The notes below the pieces were generated by a model. That model worked only from the letters and a program-made list of their open reading frames with translations, ran no database searches and was not told the origin of the DNA. A DNA stretch of 64,000 nucleotides. It comes from Bin87 sp963663945. GTDB lineage: Bacteria > Chloroflexota > Dehalococcoidia > Lucifugimonadales > UBA3495. The position numbers and the translations under genes were made by a program. The stretch is taken from NCBI GenBank assembly GCA_963663945.1, contig OY760687.1:1674001-1738000 (forward strand). The letters are read 5' to 3'. How positions within the stretch are numbered: the stretch's first letter is position 1; the number at the start of each line of letters is the position of its first letter. Of the stretch, positions 57,629 to 64,000 are shown piece by piece.

Positions 57629-58740
57629 AGGGCATCCGCCAGGCGGCGGCGGTGGAACTTCGGGTCGCCCAGGAACTGGTAAAGCGTGCGCGACGCGGTC
57701 GTGTGCAAGGTCAGTCCATACTCGGTGGTGCTGCCGGCGCCGGCGTGAACCTCATGAGCGTGGTTGCACGCGTTGTAGTAGGCGGCGCTGCTCACCGCTT
57801 TGGCCAGGTGGACACTGTCGGCGGCGTCCCGCTCCGAATCGAGCTTCCATAGCGCTTCGTAGGTGGTCCAGCGGGCTGCGTCCAGCTCGTTGACGAGGTT
57901 GATGATGTGGTCCTGGACCCGCTGGAACCGTCCTATGGGCGTTCCGAACTGGATCCGGGTGCGGCTGTAGTCCACGGACATCTCGTACACCTGCTGCGAG
58001 CCGCCCACTTGGAAGGCGCAAAGCAGGGGTATGGACGCGGCAACGGCACGCTCCAGCGCGTCCCAGCCGCCGGCGAATGTAGCGCCAAGGATCGCGGAAG
58101 GCGCAATCTGCACGCCGTCCAGCCGAACTTCCGCCAGGTTCCAGGCGAAACCCTCCAGCCTGCGGATCGACACGCCCGGCGCATCGGCCGGGATGATCGC
58201 CAAGCCCACGTGCTGCCGGTTCTCGGTGCGCACGGCGCAGATGAGATCGGTGGCGGACGTGGCGTCGTACACGTAGACCTTGGTGCCGGAGATGCGATAC
58301 CCGTCGCCGCTGGCCGTGGCCAGGGTCTGAACGTCGGATTCGTCCCACTGGTAGTCGGCCTCGGTGATCGCCAGGGCCACGGTGCGGCGCCCGGATGCGA
58401 GGTCGGGCAGCAGGGAACGCTTCTGATCGGTGGTTCCGGCTTCCAGGATTGCCAGGGCGCCCAGTGCGGCGCTGCTCAGGTGTGGCCCGGGCACGGGGCC
58501 GCGACCCAGTTCTTCAAACAACACGCCAGCGTCAGTGAACGAGCCGCCTTCGCCCCCGAATTCGGTGGGGATGATGATGCCCAGCCAGCCCGTGCCGGCC
58601 AGCTTCTGCCAAGGTTCAGAGGGCGCGCTCTGTCCGGTGGCGGACAACTCGAGCAGAGTTTCCTTGGGGTATTCGGTGTCGACAAAACGGCGAACTGCTG
58701 CCTTGAGCATTTCCTGTTCTTCGTTGAGGGCCAGATCCAT
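57619..58740 (-). CDS. Acyl-CoA dehydrogenase family protein (second of pair)
   Basis: A 373-residue flavoprotein of the acyl-CoA dehydrogenase family. It has the helical N-domain (LALNEEQEMLKAAVRRFVD, GGEGGSFTDAGVLFEELGR), the beta-domain FAD region LAITEADYQWDE, and a C-domain ending GSTTEYGLTLHTTASRTLYQFLGDP, where the usual catalytic Glu position is not clearly seen. Pairs of ACADs like this, one shorter and more divergent, form heteromeric enzymes in steroid and aromatic side-chain degradation (the FadE-type heterotetramers). It follows the other ACAD gene by 74 bases. ATG 58740 has AGGAG ten bases upstream. Confidence 0.9.
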   Translation of the reverse strand: MDLALNEEQEMLKAAVRRFVDTEYPKETLLELSATGQSAPSEPWQKLAGTGWLGIIIPTEFGGEGGSFTDAGVLFEELGRGPVPGPHLSSAALGALAILEAGTTDQKRSLLPDLASGRRTVALAITEADYQWDESDVQTLATASGDGYRISGTKVYVYDATSATDLICAVRTENRQHVGLAIIPADAPGVSIRRLEGFAWNLAEVRLDGVQIAPSAILGATFAGGWDALERAVAASIPLLCAFQVGGSQQVYEMSVDYSRTRIQFGTPIGRFQRVQDHIINLVNELDAARWTTYEALWKLDSERDAADSVHLAKAVSSAAYYNACNHAHEVHAGAGSTTEYGLTLHTTASRTLYQFLGDPKFHRRRLADALGL

Positions 58741-58814
58741 TGGGTCGATTACTCCTGAATTGCGGCAACGCCGGGGACGTTGCCGCGTCAAACGAACTGT
58801 CTAGGCAGGTGAGA

Positions 58815-60047
58815 TCAGGCGAGGGCGCCGGCGCGTTCGCGTTGCTGGCGTCCGATGCCGATGCGGCGGGCCATGATGACCTTCTGGATGTCGGTGGTGC
58901 CGCCCGGATGAAGGGCGATGATGGCGGCCCGCTGGTGGGACTCGAAGTTGCCTTCACCTGCGCCCCACTGCTCGTCCTTAGTCAGTGCTGCCGGGCCGAG
59001 AATATCGAGGATGCCGGTGGCGACGCGGAGGCCGGATTGCTTGCGGAAGTAGGATGCCTGGGGTCCCTCATACGTGACGTTGGCTCCGCTGTGGCGCATC
59101 CAGTAGTTGCGCAGCTGGAACAGGCGGCCGATTTCGGCATCGATGTAGATGTCGACCAGGCGCTCGCGCACGTCAGGGTCCTTGCTCAGGGCTTCGCCGC
59201 GACGGTTGTTGGTCTTGCAGTAGTCGAAGAGGCGGTCGACGATCCAGTTGCGGCCGATGCGGCCGCCGGTGCCGTGCTCCAGCTCAAGGTGCGTGGTGGC
59301 GACCTTCCAGCCTTCGTTTTCACCGCCGATGAGGTTGCGAGCCGGCACGCGAACGTTGTCAAAGTAGACGATGTTCTTCACACCGGAACCCGCCCCAGAT
59401 TCGCCGGCCGAGGACAGAAGATCCATCGGGAAGACGCTGATGCCAGGAAGATTGGACGGCACCATGAACCAGCTGAGGTTGTGGTGACGGTCGCCTTCCG
59501 GGTCAGTGCAGGTAATGGTCCACATGTAGTCGGAGCCGTGGGCGCTGCCCACGTAGACCTTCTGGCCGTTGATGACATAATCGTCGCCGTCGCGCCGGGC
59601 CGCGGTCTTGGCGTTGGCCAGGTCAGAACCCGCCTCCGGCTCGGTCAACAGTTGCCAGGTGCGGATTTCGCCCTTGAAGATCTTGGGCAGAAATTCCTGC
59701 TTCTGCTCCTCCGAACCCCACACGAGGATGGAGTTGCCGCCTAGGCGTCCGCCCGAGTCGTAGTACGGAGGAAGCGACAGGTTGTAGTTGTCGATCTCCT
59801 CTTCCAGGACGACCGAGTGGTCCACGGTCAGTCCGCCTCCACCATATCCCTGCGGCGCGGTGGGCCAGAGCCATCCCTTGTCGCCCAGTCGGCGGCCCAA
59901 CTCGCGGCGAAGCTGGTACTGCTCGTAGGTCAGGTCGATGGAGTCGGCCGGGTGCTGGATGCCGCCCGGGATATTGTCGCGCAGCCAGTCCTGTACCTCG
60001 GTACGGAAGGCTTCCTGCTCGGCGGTATAACGCGGTTCGAAGTCCAT
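58815..60047 (-). CDS. Acyl-CoA dehydrogenase family protein (first of pair)
   Basis: A 410-residue acyl-CoA dehydrogenase. YTAEQEAFRTEVQDWLRDNI, LTEPEAGSDLANAKTAARRDGDDYVINGQKVY and LELEHGTGGRIGRNWIVD give the FAD and substrate fold; the C-terminus has AAIIALHPGGTTDIQKVIMARRIG, typical of family members with Arg near the adenine. ATG 60047 is chosen. It is transcribed with the second ACAD and is likely its partner in an alpha2beta2 enzyme. The chain or ring substrate is not identifiable. It lies 133 bases downstream of the amidohydrolase gene. Confidence 0.92.
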   Translation of the reverse strand: MDFEPRYTAEQEAFRTEVQDWLRDNIPGGIQHPADSIDLTYEQYQLRRELGRRLGDKGWLWPTAPQGYGGGGLTVDHSVVLEEEIDNYNLSLPPYYDSGGRLGGNSILVWGSEEQKQEFLPKIFKGEIRTWQLLTEPEAGSDLANAKTAARRDGDDYVINGQKVYVGSAHGSDYMWTITCTDPEGDRHHNLSWFMVPSNLPGISVFPMDLLSSAGESGAGSGVKNIVYFDNVRVPARNLIGGENEGWKVATTHLELEHGTGGRIGRNWIVDRLFDYCKTNNRRGEALSKDPDVRERLVDIYIDAEIGRLFQLRNYWMRHSGANVTYEGPQASYFRKQSGLRVATGILDILGPAALTKDEQWGAGEGNFESHQRAAIIALHPGGTTDIQKVIMARRIGIGRQQRERAGALA

Positions 60048-60179
60048 GGTATGCCTCGCACGCGACCGGGCCACGGCCCGGCCGGGATGATTCCGGGAAT
60101 TAGTCGGCAATTATGCCCTAAGGGGCCGGGTCGGGCAACCGGGAACTTTGGCAGACGACCCGGAGGTTGGAATGTCCGA

Positions 60180-61739
60180 TCATCGGCTCCGCAGCGCCCG
60201 GCCCGGCCGCGCGCCGGTGTGCTGGCCGTTGTCGATGACCAGTGCGCCGTTGACGGCTACGTAGTCGATGCCGACCGGGTATTGCACCGGGTCGTCGAAG
60301 GTGGATGGAGTGTCGACGCCAGACGGGTCGAACAGGACGAGGTCGGCCTTGGCGCCGTCGCGGATGACGCCGCGGTCGGACAGGCCCAGGCGCCGGGCGG
60401 GTGCGCCGGTCATCTTGCGGATTGCCTCTTCCAGGGAGAACAATCCCTCGCCCCGCACGAATTGGGCCAACACGTAGGGATAGGTGCCAAACGTACGTGG
60501 ATTGGGACGTCCCCCGGTGAGGATGGCGTCGGTGCCGATCATCTGGGCCGGATGGGAGGCGATTTCGCGGATGTTCTCCAGGTTGCCGGTCCGAGCGACG
60601 AAGGCCACCTGAAGGTTTTCCTCCAGCAGCAGGTCGCTGACGGCGTCCACCATTCGTCCGCCCCGGTGGGCCGCCAGTTCCTCCAGGGACCGGCCCTCCC
60701 ATTCCTTGTTCTTGGCCGAGGCGATGTTGGCGAAAATGTAGTTGTCCAGGGTCTGGCCGCCCCACTGAGGCTCGACGGCTCGTACCATCATGTCGCGTAC
60801 CTTGGGGTCGGCGAGCCTGGTCATCAACGCCTGGGGGCCGCCGGCGTGTACCCAGTATGGCAGCAGGGAATGGAGAATCGTGCTGGCCGCCGGGTAGGGA
60901 TACTGGTCGAAGGTGACGTCCTGACCGCGGTTGTGGGCCTCGTCGACCAGGCCAGTCATCTGAGAGCCCAGCCCCGCCACGGGACTGTGGTAGTGGGAGA
61001 TGTGGACGGGTGCGCCGGAACGCTGCCCGATCTCAAGCGCCTCCCGGAATGGATCGAGGAGGCGGTCGCCCAGGGTGTAACGGGCGTGGGTGCAGTAGAA
61101 ACCGCCCTCTTCGGCGGCCACCGTGGCGATTGCCGCCAGTTCGTTGGTGTCGCTGTAGGCGCCGGGCGCGTAGGTGAGTCCGGTGGTGAATCCGAACGCG
61201 CCGTCTCGCATACCCTGTCGGGTGAGGTCGCGCATTGTGTTCAGTTCCGCGTCGGTGGGCAGGCGCGATGACCAACCCATGGCGGCCACGCGGATGGCGG
61301 CATGGGGTACGAAATGGAACACGTTGCAGGTGGAGCTGCCGTCGAACAGGGCGAGGAAGTCCGCGACGCTGCTCCAACGGACGTCCGGTGGTTCGCCATT
61401 CACTGCCGCCAGGTACACCAGGAGTTGCTCCAGGGCGCGGGGGGTGGTGGGCGCGTAGGAGAGGCCGTCCATGCCCAGAGCTTCGGTGGTTACCCCCTGA
61501 CGGATCTTGGGCTGATGGTCGGGATCGGTGAGCAGCTTCAGGTCCGAATGGGAGTGCATGTCGATGAAGCCGGGGCAGATCACGTAGCCGCTGGCGTCGA
61601 CAGTGCGGCCAGCGTCAACCGACGATGTGTCGCCGGTGATGATCTGGATGGTGTCGCCGGCGACGGCAACGCTGGCCCGATAGCCGGCGGATCCGGTGCC
61701 GTCGATAACCGTGCCGTTGGCAAATAGCAAATCAACCAT
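60180..61739 (-). CDS. N-acyl-D-amino-acid deacylase (D-aminoacylase) family amidohydrolase
   Basis: A 519-residue amidohydrolase-superfamily protein. It has the N-terminal small beta domain (LLFANGTVIDGTGSAGYRASV), the metal site ICPGFIDMHSHSDLKLL, GFTTGLTYAPGAYSDTNELAAIA, HARYTLGDRLLDP and HISHYHSP, DQYPYPAAST, IGTDAIL with Asp of the metal centre, and the closing SDRGVIRDGAKADLVLFDP. These are the D-aminoacylase signatures; the enzymes release D-amino acids or act on N-acyl conjugates. ATG 61739 is selected. It is divergent from the DUF59 gene. Confidence 0.92.
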   Translation of the reverse strand: MVDLLFANGTVIDGTGSAGYRASVAVAGDTIQIITGDTSSVDAGRTVDASGYVICPGFIDMHSHSDLKLLTDPDHQPKIRQGVTTEALGMDGLSYAPTTPRALEQLLVYLAAVNGEPPDVRWSSVADFLALFDGSSTCNVFHFVPHAAIRVAAMGWSSRLPTDAELNTMRDLTRQGMRDGAFGFTTGLTYAPGAYSDTNELAAIATVAAEEGGFYCTHARYTLGDRLLDPFREALEIGQRSGAPVHISHYHSPVAGLGSQMTGLVDEAHNRGQDVTFDQYPYPAASTILHSLLPYWVHAGGPQALMTRLADPKVRDMMVRAVEPQWGGQTLDNYIFANIASAKNKEWEGRSLEELAAHRGGRMVDAVSDLLLEENLQVAFVARTGNLENIREIASHPAQMIGTDAILTGGRPNPRTFGTYPYVLAQFVRGEGLFSLEEAIRKMTGAPARRLGLSDRGVIRDGAKADLVLFDPSGVDTPSTFDDPVQYPVGIDYVAVNGALVIDNGQHTGARPGRALRSR

Positions 61740-61870
61740 ATGTGCGCTCCCAATGCCCCGTCGTCGTGCCAAGGCGTCTGTCCCCGGTTGGTCGACCGGG
61801 ATGCCGTGCATGATACACCGCAGGGATCAGCCGCTGACGGGCCCGGAACGCGCTGTGAACCAATATGGGC

Positions 61871-61876
61871 TATAAT
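61871..61876 (+). promoter_or_regulatory. Possible -10 box of the DUF59-Mrp operon
   Basis: A perfect TATAAT 34 bases before the DUF59 start codon. A -35 at the right spacing is not evident, so the assignment is tentative. Confidence 0.45.
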
Positions 61877-61910
61877 GACGGGCACAACCCCACAGCTAAG
61901 GAGAATGGTC

Positions 61911-62219
61911 ATGGCGACAACCGTAGATCGCGACGAAGTTTACGAAGCCCTGCGCACGGTGTACGACCCTGAAATACCGGTGAACGTGGTGGACCTGGGA
62001 CTGATTTACGATGTGCAGGTCAGCAACGCCAACGATGTTTTCGTGCAGATGACCCTCACGTTCCCCGGCTGCGGCATGGGCCCGCACATTGCCCAGCAGG
62101 CCGAGTGGGCCATACAGGACGTGGAAGGCGTTGAAGAGGTCAACATCGAGTTGACATTCGATCCGCCGTGGTCACCTGACCTGATCAGCGAGGAAGCTCG
62201 CAACATGCTGGGCATCTAG
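61911..62219 (+). CDS. MIP18/DUF59-family (SufT/PaaD-like) protein
   Basis: A 102-residue DUF59 domain alone: VDRDEVYEALRTVYDPEIPVNVVDLGLIYDV, then the Cys block LTFPGCGMGPHIAQQAEWA and VNIELTFDPPWSPDLISEEAR. DUF59 proteins help to mature iron-sulfur proteins. In Mrp/ApbC proteins the same domain is usually fused N-terminally to the ATPase; here it is a separate gene 43 bases upstream of an Mrp-like ATPase. AAGGAG precedes ATG 61911 with seven-base spacing. Confidence 0.93.
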   Translation: MATTVDRDEVYEALRTVYDPEIPVNVVDLGLIYDVQVSNANDVFVQMTLTFPGCGMGPHIAQQAEWAIQDVEGVEEVNIELTFDPPWSPDLISEEARNMLGI

Positions 62220-62262
62220 CCCAAAAGCTGACGGTCGCTCGGTTACGGAGAAAAACCATACG

Positions 62263-63084
62263 ATGGCAACGCCACAGCAGCCCAACGCCCAGCAAAATGC
62301 CCGTCTGGAGCAGATCCGGCGACAATGGGAGCAGAAGCGGCAGATCACTGATCGCCTGGCGTCGGTTCGGACGAAAATTGGCGTTTACAGCGGCAAGGGC
62401 GGCGTTGGCAAAACCACCGTGGCCTGCAACCTGGCGACCATCCTGGCGAAGCAGGGCGAACGCGTCGGCCTGCTGGACGTGGATATCGACTGCCCGAACG
62501 TCACCCGGGTGATGGGCATCACTGACAAGCCGGACTACCGTGAAGGGCAGATCAGTCCGGCGGAAGGCCACGGCGTCAAGGTGGTGTCCATGGCCTTCTT
62601 CCAGGAGAACGAGGACGAGGCCATCATCTGGCGCGGCCCGATGATCCACAACGCCATCAACCAGTTTCTCCAGTCGACGGATTGGGGCGAGCTGGACTAC
62701 CTGATTGTCGATCTGCCCCCGGGCACGTCCGATTCGCCGCTGACCGTCATGCAAACGCTCCCCATGGACGGATTCGTGGTGGTGAGCACGCCGCAGGACC
62801 TCGCCATCATCGATGCCAAGCGATGCATCAACATGATCCGCAAGCTGAACCTGAACGTCGTCGGGATAGTGGAGAACTACGCTGGCGACATTTTCGGTGA
62901 GGGTGCGGGCCGACAACTGGCGGAAGACATCGACGCCCCGTTCCTGGGCAGCATGTCGCTCAATTCGTCATACCGCGATACCAGCCGACCCACGGTCCTG
63001 GTGGACGACACGGTCAGCGGCGAGTATGCCTCCGTGGCCGACGAGTTGCGCCGGAGCCTCAAGGCCCACGGCCGCGAAGCCTAG
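62263..63084 (+). CDS. Mrp/NBP35-family ATPase without the CxxC motif
   Basis: A 273-residue P-loop ATPase of the Mrp/ApbC class: GVYSGKGGVGKTTVACNLA, VGLLDVDIDCPNV, YLIVDLPPGTSDSPLTVMQ, VVSTPQDLAIIDAKRC. The region that normally carries the iron-sulfur CxxC (VGIVENMS...CPxC) reads VGIVENYAGDIFGEGAGR, without Cys. Iron-sulfur carrier function is therefore unlikely in the standard form, and it may serve another MinD-like or partner-dependent role. A coiled-coil-like N-terminal segment rich in Gln and Arg precedes the P-loop. Convergent with accA. Confidence 0.9.
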   Translation: MATPQQPNAQQNARLEQIRRQWEQKRQITDRLASVRTKIGVYSGKGGVGKTTVACNLATILAKQGERVGLLDVDIDCPNVTRVMGITDKPDYREGQISPAEGHGVKVVSMAFFQENEDEAIIWRGPMIHNAINQFLQSTDWGELDYLIVDLPPGTSDSPLTVMQTLPMDGFVVVSTPQDLAIIDAKRCINMIRKLNLNVVGIVENYAGDIFGEGAGRQLAEDIDAPFLGSMSLNSSYRDTSRPTVLVDDTVSGEYASVADELRRSLKAHGREA

Positions 63085-63097
63085 CCGCGTGTAGCGG

Positions 63098-64000
63098 TTA
63101 GGAAGCCTGCCGCTCTATCCCTTCGTCCAGCGCGGGCAGGGAACCGAAAATCGGTCCCGGCAACTCCACCGGCGCCGGGGAGTCGATTGCGTGCATCCTC
63201 AGAAGCGCCGCGACTTCCTGCTGGATGGCTTCCTGGGCGAACGGGTTGAGTTCGCCCATCTGGCGGAATTTCCGATACCGCTGCTTGACCAGCTTGCTGG
63301 CGGAAACGCGGCTGGTTTCGGCCAGGTGCTTGTAGATCGAATACTCCAGGGCTTCCACCGCTTGACGCGGGTCCAAATGGGCCCCGCCCGGCGGTTCGGG
63401 TATGACCTGATCGATGATGCCAAGTTCCTGGCAGTCACGAGCCGTGAGCATCAACGCCTCGGCAGACTCGCGTGTGAGGTAGCGCTCTCGTCGGGGGCCG
63501 CCAACCGCATGGTGCAGGGAAATCGGCGAGTAGATTGAGTACTGTTGCATCAGGATGCGGTCGGAGAGGCTCAATGCCAGGGCGGCTTCGTTCCCCGCCT
63601 CGCCGATGATCACGGACACGACCGGCGTCTCTGCCTCGAGCATCATTGACAGGCTGCGGGCGATGGCATTGCCCACCCCGTGTTCCTCCGATTCCAGTCG
63701 CGGGTCAGCGCCCTGGGAATCGATGAGGGTGATCAGCGGCAGATTGAACCTGGCGGCCAGGCCGATTATCCGCTGCGCCTTGCGCAGACCGTCGGGATGG
63801 ACGTGGTAACGGCTGCGGTCGGTGTCGTGGGAATGGATGCGCTGCTGACCAATGACGGCGACGGGGTGACCCCGCAGCAGGCCGATGCCTCCGACCACGG
63901 TGCGGTCGTCGCTGCTGACGCGGTCGCCGCAAATCTCGAAGAAGTCTTCAAGGATGTGGCGCATGTAATAGAGGGCGTCGGGGCGCTCGTCATGGGTGGC
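63098..64000 (-). CDS. accA: Acetyl-CoA carboxylase carboxyltransferase alpha subunit, 5' end cut by window
   Basis: The visible 300 residues (63098 to the window edge) are an AccA-type carboxyltransferase. They show ERPDALYYMRHILEDFFEICGDR, which runs past the internal ATG at 63964, then ITLIDSQGADPRLESEEHG, VSVIIGEAGNEAALALSLSDRI, the crotonase-like core with IYSPISLHHAVGG and the helix LVKQRYRKFRQMG at the C-terminus. It transfers the carboxyl group from biotin to acetyl-CoA in fatty-acid synthesis. The frame stays open to base 64000, so the true start, or an upstream AccD fusion, is outside the window. Confidence 0.92.
   Translation of the reverse strand, partial: ATHDERPDALYYMRHILEDFFEICGDRVSSDDRTVVGGIGLLRGHPVAVIGQQRIHSHDTDRSRYHVHPDGLRKAQRIIGLAARFNLPLITLIDSQGADPRLESEEHGVGNAIARSLSMMLEAETPVVSVIIGEAGNEAALALSLSDRILMQQYSIYSPISLHHAVGGPRRERYLTRESAEALMLTARDCQELGIIDQVIPEPPGGAHLDPRQAVEALEYSIYKHLAETSRVSASKLVKQRYRKFRQMGELNPFAQEAIQQEVAALLRMHAIDSPAPVELPGPIFGSLPALDEGIERQAS

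Noticed and set aside
1..64000. tRNA, rRNA, CRISPR arrays, insertion sequences
   Set aside because: No cloverleaf-like sequence, direct-repeat array or transposase was seen on reading both strands; a tRNAscan/Infernal run would settle it.

Overview
The window is a dense, GC-rich bacterial chromosome segment with about 64 protein-coding genes, no tRNA, rRNA or CRISPR array that I can see, and no transposase. The gene content suggests a Chloroflexota-type heterotroph, perhaps Dehalococcoidia or SAR202-like: an aroQ-xerC-topA-dprA block, several CoA-transferases, acyl-CoA dehydrogenases, SDRs, an N-acyl-D-amino-acid deacylase family enzyme and frequent TTG/GTG starts. This taxonomic guess is inference; no marker rRNA is present.

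Layout. 1-4960 (minus): aroQ (cut by the window edge), xerC-like recombinase, topA (with an apparent 1-nt frameshift) and dprA. 5-13 kb: GMC oxidoreductase, then a minus-strand run of GH15 hydrolase, SMP-30 lactonase, DM13 protein, SirB1-like protein, zinc-ribbon protein and SDR. 12.6-16.6 kb: a CopD-like membrane protein with a small molybdopterin-domain protein, then a two-component system. 16.8-19 kb: fmdB-groES-groEL with a strong terminator. 19-21.6 kb: MFS transporter, RidA and a hicAB toxin-antitoxin module whose hicA is frameshifted. 21.6-23.9 kb: a thiamin operon (thiG-thiE-thiS-unknown) behind a clear TPP riboswitch and a good sigma70-type promoter. 24-27 kb: a class I CoA-transferase cluster of unusual architecture (A1, fused B'-A2, B2). 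27-31.7 kb: crotonase, PHP protein, crotonase, acyl-CoA synthetase and a ketopantoate-reductase-like protein. 32-35.8 kb: an oligopeptide-type ABC importer without ATPases. 36-41.5 kb: TPR protein, ThDP enzyme and a translationally adjacent pair of class III (CaiB/BaiF) CoA-transferase subunits. 41.5-45.4 kb: leuCD and a CPA2 antiporter. 45.6-53.4 kb: aminopeptidase N, a small two-gene cassette, an ADP-ribosylglycohydrolase and a methionine synthase split into two reading frames. 53.5-64 kb: SDR, a Ppx plus two thymidylate-kinase-like proteins, two acyl-CoA dehydrogenases, a D-aminoacylase-like amidohydrolase, a DUF59 protein plus Mrp-like ATPase, and the start-truncated accA.

Two themes stand out. 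First, CoA-transferase clusters in which one partner has lost its catalytic acid (the fused B' domain at 25-26 kb; the first CaiB/BaiF subunit at 39 kb) beside an apparently intact partner. Second, normally multi-domain proteins encoded in pieces (methionine synthase; DUF59/Mrp). Three apparent single-base frameshifts (topA, hicA, possibly metH) may be sequence errors and should be checked against reads. A short GC-rich palindrome recurs three times in intergenic positions and is probably a dispersed repeat. No wholly new system is proven here; the fused CoA-transferase cluster and the Ppx-kinase-kinase operon with an Arg-substituted P-loop are the best candidates for follow-up.
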